NCBI GenBank assembly: GCA_023461035.1
Contig: JAEWOD010000014.1
Location: 1-37,070 of the forward strand
Source of the DNA: Bacteroidota bacterium
Lineage (GTDB): Bacteria > Bacteroidota > Bacteroidia > Flavobacteriales > Weeksellaceae
Length of the DNA: 37,070 bases
Direction of reading: 5' to 3'
Position numbers and translations under genes: made by a program. The notes beneath the pieces are model-generated. The model worked only from the letters and a program-made list of their open reading frames with translations, had not been told where the DNA came from and did not search any database. Below, one piece after another: positions 7,120-16,730 of the stretch; position 1 is the first letter of the stretch; the number at the start of each line of letters is the position of its first letter.

Positions 7120-9870
7120 ATGTCGGAAACGATAAGATTAAATAAAGTATTAAAAGAATTAAACATCTCAATTGACCGAGCGGTTGACTTTTTGAGCGAA
7201 AAAGGAATTCAGGTAGAACGTACCCCCAATACGAAAATCGATCAGGATACGTATACGGTATTAATCAAAGAATTTCAATCTGACGCCAAACAAAAAGCGG
7301 CCTCTGAGGAAGTTGTGATAAACAAAATTCCGGAAAGAAAACCCGAGCCTATTAAAAAGGAAGAACCTGAACCAAAAGTTGAACAGCAAGAAGTTATTGC
7401 CACAACTAAGGTTGAACTGGAAGGGCCTAAAACAATTGGGAAAATTGATTTGGATAAACTAAACCCATCCAAACCCAAACCTGCCGAGGTTGAAAAGCCA
7501 AAAGAAGAAGTAAACCCGGAAAAAGAGGAAATTAAGGAGGAAATTAAAGAGGAAAAGATTGAACAAAAACCGGTAGAAGAAAAGCCAAAGGTAGAAGAAA
7601 AACCAAAAGAAGCCGTTCAAGAAAAAAAGAAAGAAGAGCCGGTAGAAAAAATAAGCTCAGAATCTGAAGAGCCGGAAAAGATCAAAACCAAATACCAGAA
7701 ACTGGATGGTCCGAATTTTACCGGAAAAAAATTGGATCTTTCTGAATTTGACAAGGACAAAAAACTAGCGGAAGAGCGAAAAGAAAAGCAAAAGCAAGAG
7801 AAGGAAAACAAGAAAAAGCGAAAACGCATCCGCAAAGACGTAAAATTGGATGATGTAAAGCCATCTGATAATTCAAGTGGAAACAACAACAATAACCGTC
7901 CGCACAAAGGAGGCGGAGGAGGAAATCATAACAACAGACTTCCAAGAAGACCACAAACTGAATTGACAGATGAAGAAGTTTCCAAACAAATCAAAGAAAC
8001 ACTTGAAAAGCTTACCAACAAAGGTGTAAAATCCAAAGCGTCCAAACACAGAAGAGATAAACGAAAAGAACGCCGCGAAATGGAAGCCATGGAAATGGAG
8101 GCCATGGAAAAAGACAAAACGCTTCAGGTAACCGAATTTGTGACGGTAAATGAATTGGCGAGTCTGATGGATGTTGCCGTTACGGAAGTTATTTCAGCTT
8201 GTATGTCACTGGGCATCATGGTAACCATGAACCAGCGTTTGGAAGCAGATACTATTCAGTTGGTAGCAGATGATTTCGGATATGACGTAGTGTTTAGTAA
8301 TGTGGAGGAAGATCTGGAAGTAGAGGACGAAACAGAAGATATACCGGAGGATTTAACAAGCCGGGCGCCGATTGTGACGGTAATGGGTCACGTGGATCAT
8401 GGTAAAACATCCTTATTGGACTACATTCGTAAAGCAAATGTAATTGCAGGTGAGTCCGGAGGAATTACCCAACACATAGGAGCTTACAACGTAAAACTTG
8501 AAAACGGGCAACAAATTACCTTTTTAGATACGCCGGGTCACGAAGCTTTTACGGCTATGCGTGCAAGAGGAGCCCAAGTGACAGATATAGCTATAATTGT
8601 TGTAGCAGCTGACGATCAAGTCATGCCGCAAACCCGTGAAGCCATCAGTCATGCCCAGGCAGCAGAAGTTCCCATTATCTTTGCCATTAATAAGATAGAT
8701 AAACCAACGGCTAATCCTGAAAAGGTAAAAGAGCAATTGGCTGGAATGAATTTACTGGTAGAGGAATGGGGTGGTTCGATTCAGTCACAGGATATTTCGG
8801 CCAAACAAGGATTAAATGTCGAGGAACTACTAGAAAAAGTATTGTTGGAAGCAGAAATCCTAGACCTGAAAGCTAATCCAAAACGATTGGCAATCGGTAC
8901 TGTTGTGGAGGCTTCTTTGGACAAAGGAAGAGGATATGTCTCTACTATATTGGTGCAAAACGGAACTTTGCGAATCGGTGATTATTTAGTAGCGGGAAGC
9001 AACCACGGAAAGGTACGTGCGATGCTGGATGAAAGAGGAAAGCCGGTAAAAGAAGCGGGACCATCTACTCCGGTAACAATTCTAGGTTTGGATGGCGCGC
9101 CGACGGCAGGGGATAAATTCAGAGTGTTTGAAGATGAGCGCGATGCCAAACAAGTAGCCACAAAACGGGAGCAATTGCAAAGAGAACAAACCATCCGTAC
9201 GCAGAAACATATTACTTTGGATGAGATTGGTCGACGAATTGCTTTGGGAGATTTCAAAGAATTGAATATCATTTTGAAAGGAGACGTGGACGGATCGGTA
9301 GAAGCATTGACAGATTCACTTCAGAAATTGTCAACGGACGAAATCCACATCAATATATTGCATAAAGGAGTGGGGCAGATTACGGAATCCGATGTTTTAT
9401 TGGCCAGTGCATCTGATGCCATTGTAATTGGATTTAATGTACGCCCTGGTGCTTCAGCCAAGGAAATTGCGGAGCGTGAGGAAATCGAAATCCGAAACTA
9501 TTCTATTATTTATGATGCCATCAATGATGTGAAGGAAGCGATGGAAGGAATGTTATCACCAGAGCTGAAGGAGCAAGTGACGGGTAATATTGAAATTCGT
9601 GAAACATTTAAAGTATCCAAAGTGGGGACGATTGCCGGTTGTATGGTGCTAGACGGAAAAGTAACCAGAAACTCTAAAATCCGATTGATTCGGGATGGAG
9701 TTGTAATTCATGATGGTGAATTGGCAAGTTTGAAACGTTTCAAAGATGATGTGAAAGAAGTAACAAAAGGCTATGAGTGTGGTTTGAATATTAAAAACTA
9801 TAATGACATTCAGGTTGGGGACATTATTGAGGCCTATGAAACCGTTGAGGTTAAAAAGAAATTGAAATAA
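7120..9870 (+). CDS. infB: Translation initiation factor IF-2
   Basis: IF-2 is the GTPase that places initiator tRNA on the 30S subunit and promotes 50S joining. The 916 residues run as follows: an N-terminal IF2_N-type module (about 1-55), a long low-complexity Glu/Lys/Pro linker (about 60-330, with an Asn/Gly/His-rich patch), a second IF2_N-type module (about 335-400), the G domain with G1 GHVDHGKT (423-430), G3 DTPGHEA (about 470) and G4 NKID (about 524), then beta-barrel domains and the C-terminal tRNA-binding region. The linker is typical of the phylum. Transcription can come from the rimP promoter or from the internal element at 7087. A terminator follows at 9895. Confidence 0.97.
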   Translation: MSETIRLNKVLKELNISIDRAVDFLSEKGIQVERTPNTKIDQDTYTVLIKEFQSDAKQKAASEEVVINKIPERKPEPIKKEEPEPKVEQQEVIATTKVELEGPKTIGKIDLDKLNPSKPKPAEVEKPKEEVNPEKEEIKEEIKEEKIEQKPVEEKPKVEEKPKEAVQEKKKEEPVEKISSESEEPEKIKTKYQKLDGPNFTGKKLDLSEFDKDKKLAEERKEKQKQEKENKKKRKRIRKDVKLDDVKPSDNSSGNNNNNRPHKGGGGGNHNNRLPRRPQTELTDEEVSKQIKETLEKLTNKGVKSKASKHRRDKRKERREMEAMEMEAMEKDKTLQVTEFVTVNELASLMDVAVTEVISACMSLGIMVTMNQRLEADTIQLVADDFGYDVVFSNVEEDLEVEDETEDIPEDLTSRAPIVTVMGHVDHGKTSLLDYIRKANVIAGESGGITQHIGAYNVKLENGQQITFLDTPGHEAFTAMRARGAQVTDIAIIVVAADDQVMPQTREAISHAQAAEVPIIFAINKIDKPTANPEKVKEQLAGMNLLVEEWGGSIQSQDISAKQGLNVEELLEKVLLEAEILDLKANPKRLAIGTVVEASLDKGRGYVSTILVQNGTLRIGDYLVAGSNHGKVRAMLDERGKPVKEAGPSTPVTILGLDGAPTAGDKFRVFEDERDAKQVATKREQLQREQTIRTQKHITLDEIGRRIALGDFKELNIILKGDVDGSVEALTDSLQKLSTDEIHINILHKGVGQITESDVLLASASDAIVIGFNVRPGASAKEIAEREEIEIRNYSIIYDAINDVKEAMEGMLSPELKEQVTGNIEIRETFKVSKVGTIAGCMVLDGKVTRNSKIRLIRDGVVIHDGELASLKRFKDDVKEVTKGYECGLNIKNYNDIQVGDIIEAYETVEVKKKLK

Positions 9871-9894
9871 TTATTAACAATTTCATCATATTAG

Positions 9895-9924
9895 AACCAC
9901 TCGAAATTTTTGGGTGGTTTTTTT
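9895..9924 (+). terminator. Rho-independent terminator of the rimP-nusA-infB operon
   Basis: AACCACTC (9895-9902) pairs with GGGTGGTT (9912-9919) with one G-U pair, closing a 9-base loop. A seven-T tract covers 9918-9924. It sits 25 bases after the infB stop. Confidence 0.88.
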
Positions 9925-9946
9925 GTTAAAAATCTTTGCCATAACT

Positions 9947-9962
9947 CGTTTCACGTGAAAAA
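9947..9962. other. Candidate parS (ParB-binding centromere) site
   Basis: The 16-mer CGTTTCACGTGAAAAA contains the perfect 12-bp palindrome TTTCACGTGAAA (9949-9960). It matches the bacterial parS consensus TGTTTCACGTGAAACA at 14 of 16 positions. It is intergenic, between the infB terminator and the susC promoter. ParB-CTP clamps load at such sites to organise the origin region. Three other CACGTG hexamers in the window lack the flanking TTT/AAA arms. Confidence 0.6.
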
Positions 9963-9986
9963 TATAGGTGTTAAATTTCAAATAAA

Positions 9987-10018
9987 TTTGGATTTCTTAA
10001 TAAAATGTTACAATTTTG
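9987..10018 (+). promoter_or_regulatory. Candidate susC promoter (-33 and -7)
   Basis: TTTG at 9987-9990 and CAATTTTG at 10011-10018 are 20 bases apart. They match the Bacteroidota layout TTTG-N19/20-TAnnTTTG except for the first base of the -7 box. The susC ATG is 27 bases downstream of the -7 box. Confidence 0.5.
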
Positions 10019-10045
10019 CCACGATAATGTTATAAAAAATTAAGT

Positions 10046-13000
10046 ATGAGGACAAAATTTGCATTTATTAGTGCACTTTTCCTGCTTTTTATAGGGCAGG
10101 TAGTTTTTGCTCAGGTTACTGGTACAGTACAGGATGATTATGGTCCGGTGGCAGGGGCAGAGGTAACAGTGAGAGGAGGGAATGCTTCAGCTATCACTGA
10201 TGAAAACGGTTCGTTTTCAATTGAAGCACAAGTAGGAAACGTTTTGGTGGTTACAGACGCAATGGGAACATCTCAGGATTTCCCAGTTACCAAACAAGAC
10301 ATGGGTTCCTTGAAGTTCGGCGCAGCCATTGAGTTGGATGTGATTACGATTTCTAAATCTGTTTTTGACCCAAGTACAGTGTCAAATGCTGGTGTTACAA
10401 GGATAGGTTCAGAGGCCATTGAAACCTTGACGCCGTCCTTATCTGTAGATCAAATGTTAGCGGGAAAAATTTCAGGTTTGAACTCAGTTGGTCAACAGGG
10501 CGGAGCTCCTGGTTCAGTAGGTAACGTTGTAATCCGTGGTTCAATTGGATTGAACGGTGGAGTGAAAAGTCCATTATATATTGTAAATGGAGCTTATGTT
10601 AATGAAGATGATGTGAATTCTATTAATCCAAACGATATTGAATCGATTGATGTTTTAAAAGAAGCATCTCAATTAGCGGTTTATGGTTCGCGAGGAGCAA
10701 ATGGGGTTGTGATTATTAGAACAAAACAAGGAAAAAAAGGGCAATCAATAATAAGTTATAGAACAAGTATAGGTTATTCAGAGTTATTACCTTTGAATAA
10801 TTTTGATTTGATGAGCTCTTCTCAATTGCTTAATTTTGAAAACCAATTGAATCAATTTGTTAATTCTAATGGAATTAATCCAAATGTTGGGTTTACAAGA
10901 ACTCCTGAACAAATTGATTCATTAAGCCAATTTAACACAAATTGGGAAGATGAAATTTCTAAAGGAGGCTTTTTGAATTCGCATTACCTTTCTATTGCTA
11001 CTGCTGGAGAGAAGTCAAGTACTAATTTTACTTTAGGTTATGATAGTAATTCTGGTAATATAATGTATTATAGAGGTTTTGAAAGAATTACATCCTCATT
11101 TAATACAACAGCACAAGTAAATGAACGTTTTAGTTATGGAGTAAATGTTACCGGTAGTTATATTGAAAGAGATAACCCTAGAGACCGTTATAATGCTCAA
11201 AATCCATTTTGGAATATCTTAAGAAATGCACCATATCAAAGAGTTTATTCTTATGATCCTGTCACTGGAGAAGTATTGTTAGATGCATATGGAGATCCTG
11301 TATTTAATCAAGCGCCAAATCAATTTGGTTATGCTGTACTGGATGAAACCAAATATAGTGATACGGAATATCGTAATTTTAGATTATTTGGTTCGGGATA
11401 TCTTGCTTTGGAAATATTTAAAAATGTAACCGCAAGGACTTCATTTGGAGCTACTTATGACAGGTATCAGGCTGAGTCATTCTTGCAACCAAGAGCAAAT
11501 CTTAATTCAAGAATTGGAAATCCTGGGGGAACAAAATGGGACTCCAGCACAGATCGTTTAGACTATAACTGGAGAAATGAGGTTACTTATGCTAATAAAT
11601 GGGGTAGACATAACTTTGCTGTAACAGCGGCCAGCGAGTATATTAACGAGAGTCTATATAACATTTATTTGCAAAGTGCCGGATACCCTAATAATATTCA
11701 AAATGTTCAATCTTTGGCGAGAACTATTGACCAGTCATCTGATACAGAAAGATGGATGATTTCAAGATTTGGTTATTTAGGTACATTAAACTACGACTAT
11801 TCAGGTAAATATTTTTTAAATGGTTATGTTCGTCGAGATGGTACATCATTAGCTGGGTTTAATAATCAATATGGAACTTTCTGGGGTGTATCATTAGGTT
11901 GGGATGTAGCCAAAGAATCTTTCCTAGATTCCCAAAAATGGCTTAATAATTTTATTTTAAGAGCATCTTATGGAGAAGTTGGGGATGATAGTGCACTGCA
12001 GGTTTATTCAAATATCTATAGTATGACACAAGGAGGATATTTGGGCGTAAACTATTCCTATCCGCGTGACATAATTAATAATGATGAAGTAACTTGGGAG
12101 GTTAATAAAAAATTCAATGTGGGATTTGATTACGGATTATTTAACAGAAGATTATATGGTAACTTTGCGTATTTTAATGATAAACGATCTGATTTCTTGT
12201 TTGAACAGTCTTTAGCTTCTGAGGCAGGTAACTATTCTATAAATGTTAATGCTGGAGAGCTAGTAACAAAAGGATTTGAAATTGAATTGAACTATGATGT
12301 ATTAAGAAATAAAGACGGATTTAATTTGTCTATTTACGGAAATCTAACCAAAATTGATTATGAAGTAACAAAACTGGTTGGTGGTGAAACTCAAATTTTC
12401 CCGGCAAATACTTTTGAATCTTTTGTTCATGAAGTAGGCCAAGAACCATTTACATTTTTTATGGTTCGTTATGCTGGTGTAAATCCAGAAAATGGTAATG
12501 CTCAGTATTATGATATTAATGGAAATATAACAGAGGAATACTCTGGTGATAATGCTGTAACATTAGAGGGTAAATCACCATTTCCAGAGTTTTTCGGAGG
12601 TGTAGGATTAAACGCGGAGTATAAAGGATTTAATATCAGAGCTGACTTTAATTATCAAGGAGGTAACTACATGTATAATAATACCTATTATGACCTAATG
12701 AATCTTTCTCCTGGACATAATGGGGATAATTACCATGTAGATGCTGTTAACTATTGGCAAAACCCTGGAGATACAAATGTATTCCAGGCTCCAAGCATAC
12801 AAGGTTTCGAATATACAGATCAATTTATTGAAAAAGGAGATTATATATTATTTAGAAGTTTGGAGCTAGGCTATACATTTAATAGTGAATTATTTAAGTA
12901 TTTGCCAATCACTGGGTTAAGGATTTATGGGCAGGTTCAAAACTTAGCTTTGTGGACTAGTTTCCATGGTAATCCAATTGTTGGAACTACTTCAAGTGAA

Positions 13001-13102
13001 ACAAGTAATGTGACAAGCGAGGGGTACGTATCTGGGGCAGCATCAGCTTTTACTTATCCATTGTCAAGAACCTATACATTAGGTATTAATTTTACATTTT
13101 AA
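10046..13102 (+). CDS. SusC/RagA-type TonB-linked outer-membrane transporter
   Basis: This 1018-residue outer-membrane barrel should import a glycan, peptide or similar nutrient together with the SusD lipoprotein encoded next to it, powered by TonB. A signal peptide (1-22, ending VVFAQ) is followed by a carboxypeptidase-regulatory-like beta-sandwich (about 23-105). Next come the plug (about 115-230: MLAGKISGLN, VVIRGSIGLNGG, SPLYIVNGAYV, VLKEASQLAVYGSRGANGVV) and a long 22-strand-type barrel ending in the beta-signal YTLGINFTF. No hydrolase or sensor is adjacent, so the substrate cannot be read from context. Base composition drops visibly from about 40% GC to about 30% near 10555, inside the plug coding region. 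Confidence 0.95.
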   Translation: MRTKFAFISALFLLFIGQVVFAQVTGTVQDDYGPVAGAEVTVRGGNASAITDENGSFSIEAQVGNVLVVTDAMGTSQDFPVTKQDMGSLKFGAAIELDVITISKSVFDPSTVSNAGVTRIGSEAIETLTPSLSVDQMLAGKISGLNSVGQQGGAPGSVGNVVIRGSIGLNGGVKSPLYIVNGAYVNEDDVNSINPNDIESIDVLKEASQLAVYGSRGANGVVIIRTKQGKKGQSIISYRTSIGYSELLPLNNFDLMSSSQLLNFENQLNQFVNSNGINPNVGFTRTPEQIDSLSQFNTNWEDEISKGGFLNSHYLSIATAGEKSSTNFTLGYDSNSGNIMYYRGFERITSSFNTTAQVNERFSYGVNVTGSYIERDNPRDRYNAQNPFWNILRNAPYQRVYSYDPVTGEVLLDAYGDPVFNQAPNQFGYAVLDETKYSDTEYRNFRLFGSGYLALEIFKNVTARTSFGATYDRYQAESFLQPRANLNSRIGNPGGTKWDSSTDRLDYNWRNEVTYANKWGRHNFAVTAASEYINESLYNIYLQSAGYPNNIQNVQSLARTIDQSSDTERWMISRFGYLGTLNYDYSGKYFLNGYVRRDGTSLAGFNNQYGTFWGVSLGWDVAKESFLDSQKWLNNFILRASYGEVGDDSALQVYSNIYSMTQGGYLGVNYSYPRDIINNDEVTWEVNKKFNVGFDYGLFNRRLYGNFAYFNDKRSDFLFEQSLASEAGNYSINVNAGELVTKGFEIELNYDVLRNKDGFNLSIYGNLTKIDYEVTKLVGGETQIFPANTFESFVHEVGQEPFTFFMVRYAGVNPENGNAQYYDINGNITEEYSGDNAVTLEGKSPFPEFFGGVGLNAEYKGFNIRADFNYQGGNYMYNNTYYDLMNLSPGHNGDNYHVDAVNYWQNPGDTNVFQAPSIQGFEYTDQFIEKGDYILFRSLELGYTFNSELFKYLPITGLRIYGQVQNLALWTSFHGNPIVGTTSSETSNVTSEGYVSGAASAFTYPLSRTYTLGINFTF

Positions 13103-13114
13103 TATAGACGAGTT

Positions 13115-14620
13115 ATGACTAAATATTTTAAATTTATAGGAATATCCTTACTTTCCATTTTATTCGTGGGATGTAACGATGATGATATAAGAAATGATGA
13201 TCCAGGAAGTGCTGTTTTTGATTTGTATTTTTATTCACTGGAGGAAGTAGAAACAGCTGTGAATGGAATTTATCAAAACTTTTTTGATAGTGGATTATAT
13301 TCTGCAGAAGGAGGGATTATTGTTGTAGGAGATGCTTTAAGTGATAATGTTGTTCAAAATCCTGGCGGGAGAGGCACTTTAACCACAGGCTACAACTGGT
13401 TGTATAATTCGGGAACAGGTGCTCCAACAGGTATCTATAATACGGGTTATAAGATGATTTCAAGAGCCAATGCGATATTAGATAATGCTGATACCTATTT
13501 AATTGACTCTTTAATGACTTCAGCAGAAGTTCAGACAAAGAAAAGTTTATTAGCAGAAGCAAAAGCCTTAAGAGCAATTGGTCATTTTGAAGTTGCAAAA
13601 AGCTTTATTAAAATTCCTACCCAATCCTCTGATGCTAACTCATCAATTGGTATTGCATATGTAGATGTTTTTGATCCTTTAGCAGAGCCATCAAGACTAG
13701 CTACTGTGGCTGAGGTATATGATAGAATAATTGACGATTTGCTAGCAGCTTATGGAGATATTTCTGCCTCATCAGGTTCAAGCTTTAGATTAAACAAAAA
13801 TGCAGTTGCTGCTATGTTGTCAAAAGTGTACTTATATATGGGTGAATACGACAAAGTAATTGAATATGCAGCGCCAATAGTAAATTCAGTTCCTGTTTGT
13901 GCTAGTGGTGATGTCCAAAATTACTGGAGATCTAATTTAGCTACTGGTACAAGTGGAGTGTTATTTGAAACCCATGTTATACAGTCTACTACATTCCCTC
14001 CAATTATAGGTACAAACTATAGCCAAGGATTAAATTCCAATTTAAAAGCAGAATTTGTAGTCGATAAAGCATTTTATGATTTATTTACTTCAAATGATGT
14101 AAGAACGACTCCATTTGTAAGAATTGTTACTCCAACTGATTTACCTTCAATTATTTCAGTAAATAAGTATGTTTCAAGTACATATGGTGGAGGTATGCAA
14201 CGCGGACGATATTTAAGAGTTGAAGACATTCTTTTGAACTTGGCTGAGGCACAATATCTAACAGGAGATCAAGGAGGAGCCCTTATCACACTTGATAAAT
14301 TGAGAACTCAAAGATATTCTTCTTTTAGCGGTGGAGAAACTGGAGATGCATTATTTAATGCTATACAATTGGAAAGAAGAAAAGAGCTAGCTTTTGAAGG
14401 AGATAGATTCTATACTATAAAGAGACTATTGGGTGTGCCTGGCATTCCCTCACAGTATAGCCAAGGAATAGTTAGATCAGGAAATGGACATAATGCTGAT
14501 GGAACCGGTGTTCCGCCTGCATATCTGACTTTAGAACCTTCAGCTCGTGAATGGCAATTTCCATTGGGCAATTCTATTTTGATTTACAATCCAAACATGA
14601 CTCAAACACCAGGTTATTAA
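13115..14620 (+). CDS. SusD/RagB-type outer-membrane nutrient-binding lipoprotein
   Basis: The SusD-like partner forms the lid on the SusC barrel and captures substrate at the cell surface. The 501 residues begin with a lipoprotein signal (MTKYFKFIGISLLSILFVGC, lipobox Cys20) followed by an acidic NDDDIRNDD stretch of the kind linked to surface export of flavobacterial lipoproteins. The helical SusD core shows SRANAILDNAD, LLAEAKALRAIGHFEVAKSF and NLAEAQYLTGD. The C-terminus RRKELAFEGDRFYTIKRL and the final TPGY are characteristic. It starts 12 bases after susC and is clearly co-transcribed. Like the barrel part of susC it is AT-rich. A terminator follows at 14646. Confidence 0.95.
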   Translation: MTKYFKFIGISLLSILFVGCNDDDIRNDDPGSAVFDLYFYSLEEVETAVNGIYQNFFDSGLYSAEGGIIVVGDALSDNVVQNPGGRGTLTTGYNWLYNSGTGAPTGIYNTGYKMISRANAILDNADTYLIDSLMTSAEVQTKKSLLAEAKALRAIGHFEVAKSFIKIPTQSSDANSSIGIAYVDVFDPLAEPSRLATVAEVYDRIIDDLLAAYGDISASSGSSFRLNKNAVAAMLSKVYLYMGEYDKVIEYAAPIVNSVPVCASGDVQNYWRSNLATGTSGVLFETHVIQSTTFPPIIGTNYSQGLNSNLKAEFVVDKAFYDLFTSNDVRTTPFVRIVTPTDLPSIISVNKYVSSTYGGGMQRGRYLRVEDILLNLAEAQYLTGDQGGALITLDKLRTQRYSSFSGGETGDALFNAIQLERRKELAFEGDRFYTIKRLLGVPGIPSQYSQGIVRSGNGHNADGTGVPPAYLTLEPSAREWQFPLGNSILIYNPNMTQTPGY

Positions 14621-14645
14621 TAACCGATTGTTTTGAAATAAATTA

Positions 14646-14672
14646 AACCCACTCTCACAAGTGGGTTTTTTT
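14646..14672 (+). terminator. Rho-independent terminator of susCD
   Basis: AACCCACT (14646-14653) pairs perfectly with AGTGGGTT (14660-14667) around CTCACA, and a seven-T tract follows (14666-14672). Confidence 0.92.
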
Positions 14673-14690
14673 ATTACTCAAAATTTCAAT

Positions 14691-14698
14691 TACCTTTG
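14691..14698 (+). promoter_or_regulatory. -7 promoter element of the porin-like gene
   Basis: TACCTTTG is a perfect TAnnTTTG match 19 bases before the ATG at 14718. It supports that start over the upstream GTG at 14661, which lies inside the terminator. Confidence 0.55.
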
Positions 14699-14717
14699 CT
14701 TCGTTGAATCAATTTGC

Positions 14718-16691
14718 ATGAAATATTTGTTTGGAGTTTTTCTTCTGTTATTTATTTATTTTAAATCAGAAGCCCAAATCAACCAAAATTATGATGACCC
14801 AAACGCCATTCGTGATTCCCTTCAAGATTTTGGGAAACGCGACGTGGCCAATGACAGTTTAAAAGTACATACTCCTGTCATAACTGATTATACATTTTGG
14901 CGCCAAGGTGACATAAAACCGACGGTTGTAGATACCGTACTTACCATTGAAAGCTTTTACAAACAAAACTTTACGGAGAAAGACTTATTTGGAAAGATGT
15001 ATTTTCCCAATTTCGGTCAAACCCTAAATCCGCTCGAATACGAAGAAAATCGTAATCGGATTCATATCCTTCCCACCGGAAAATCCTTTAACTATCTCTT
15101 TCCGGAAGATGTACGGTATTACGATGTGAAAACGCCCACAACCGAATTCGTTTTTGAAAACGGATTGCGGGAAGGACAGTATCTTTCCACCACGTTTACA
15201 CATAACCTCACGCCTCAGCTCAATTATTCCGTTCGTTACAGAGGTCTCCGATCCGTAGGGCGTTATCAGAACAATTTAGCGGCCAACAATGCCTTTATTA
15301 CAACCATCAGCTACAAATCTAAAAATGAAAGACTAAGATTTTGGACACATTTCGCCTCGCAAAATCTGGATAACGAGGAAAATGCCGGAATCCAAAAATT
15401 GGAAGAATTTGTTCTGGATGATAGTTTAAGAACGACGAACCGTCAAAACATAGCCGTAAATTTAGAGTCAGCAGATACACAGTTTGATTCCCGCCGATTT
15501 CATCTTGGAGCCAGCTACGGATTATTTGGAAAGGCTAAATCGGATTCGACCGAACTGCGTGCACCTATTTTGATTAAAAATATTTTTACCTACGAAAAGC
15601 AGAAATATTTTTATGAAGAAACTGCAGTGGAGGATTATTACGAAAGCCCTGTTTTTGCCGGGATGGGCAGAGCGAACAGACGGCATTTTGAAACCTTGCA
15701 AAATACATCGACAGTTGAATTCAAATGGGGCGAACGCTTATTACTGGAAGCCGGAGTTCGTTATGAAAATCTGAAACTTTATTACCGGCAACCACTTTCC
15801 ATCGGGCTTGTTAATATTCCGATGCAAATAGAGGATAATCTTTTAGGAGGAGTAGCGCGTCTTTATTTTGATTGGAACGAAAAAATAAAATTAAAGGCTG
15901 ACGCCGAATTCAAATCAGGTGAAATCTTTAAAAGCCAATACCACATAAATGCCGAACTGGATATTCAACCCATAGACGGCTACCATATAGTGGGAGGGAT
16001 TTTGGCAGAATCGGCTTTCCCGTCACTTAATTTGTTCTATAACCAAAGTTTTTACAAAGATTTTAATTATTACAATTATAGTTTTGACAACGTAAATACC
16101 CAAAAATTATTTGGGAAATTAAATTTGGAGAAACTGAAAACAGATGTGGAAGGAACGATTTATAACGTAGAAAATTATGTATATGTAGGCAGCGATTTCC
16201 GACCACGTCAACTAAACGGAAGCATCTCAATGTTTCAAATTAAAGCCAATAATCTATTGACCTACAGGAAATTCAACTTAAGAACCACAGTTCAATACCA
16301 GAAAGTTACCCAAAATGAGGATTTTCTTCCCTTGCCCGATGTGATTGCGCGCGCCTCGGTCTATTGGCAGAGCAAAATGTTCAACGATCGGGCAGAAGTC
16401 CAGATAGGGTTCAACGCCAATTATTTTACGGAATTCGAATCCCGGGAATTCTTTCCGGTCATCAATGAATTTATGTTACAACGAAACAATTCCACCTACG
16501 GAATCCAGAAAATCGGCGGAAATCCCATGCTCGATTTCTTCCTGAATATAAAGGTGGATAGGATGCGTATTTACCTCAGAGCAGATCATTTCAACACATT
16601 TTGGGGAGAAAATAATTATTATAGTGCGCCCTATACACCATTCCGCGATTTCAAAATCCAGTTTGGGGTGAAATGGTATTTGTTTACGTAA
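14718..16691 (+). CDS. Putative porin-like outer-membrane beta-barrel protein
   Basis: The product has 657 residues from ATG 14718. A signal peptide (MKYLFGVFLLLFIYFKSEAQ) precedes a region rich in alternating beta strands and aromatic residues (YSVRYRGLRSVGRYQNN, FWTHFASQNLDNEEN, FKWGERLLLEAGVRYENLKL). It ends in a strand of barrel type (FKIQFGVKWYLFT). The layout matches the putative porins of Bacteroidota (Porin_10 type), which are large uncharacterised outer-membrane proteins. It follows susCD but has its own promoter element and lies after their terminator, so a functional link to them is not supported. GC content is back to the level of the housekeeping genes. Confidence 0.8.
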   Translation: MKYLFGVFLLLFIYFKSEAQINQNYDDPNAIRDSLQDFGKRDVANDSLKVHTPVITDYTFWRQGDIKPTVVDTVLTIESFYKQNFTEKDLFGKMYFPNFGQTLNPLEYEENRNRIHILPTGKSFNYLFPEDVRYYDVKTPTTEFVFENGLREGQYLSTTFTHNLTPQLNYSVRYRGLRSVGRYQNNLAANNAFITTISYKSKNERLRFWTHFASQNLDNEENAGIQKLEEFVLDDSLRTTNRQNIAVNLESADTQFDSRRFHLGASYGLFGKAKSDSTELRAPILIKNIFTYEKQKYFYEETAVEDYYESPVFAGMGRANRRHFETLQNTSTVEFKWGERLLLEAGVRYENLKLYYRQPLSIGLVNIPMQIEDNLLGGVARLYFDWNEKIKLKADAEFKSGEIFKSQYHINAELDIQPIDGYHIVGGILAESAFPSLNLFYNQSFYKDFNYYNYSFDNVNTQKLFGKLNLEKLKTDVEGTIYNVENYVYVGSDFRPRQLNGSISMFQIKANNLLTYRKFNLRTTVQYQKVTQNEDFLPLPDVIARASVYWQSKMFNDRAEVQIGFNANYFTEFESREFFPVINEFMLQRNNSTYGIQKIGGNPMLDFFLNIKVDRMRIYLRADHFNTFWGENNYYSAPYTPFRDFKIQFGVKWYLFT

Positions 16692-16730
16692 AAAAGTTTT
16701 GTGTGAAGCGTTCAGCTTTGAGGGTTTAAG

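Noticed and set aside
7617..7907. Ser/Phe-rich minus-strand ORF opposite infB
   Set aside because: It arises from the Glu/Lys-rich linker of IF-2 read backwards.
5695..8394. Three further CACGTG hexamers (5695-5700, 6307-6312, 8389-8394) as extra parS sites
   Set aside because: All lie inside coding sequence and lack the TTT...AAA flanks needed for ParB recognition.
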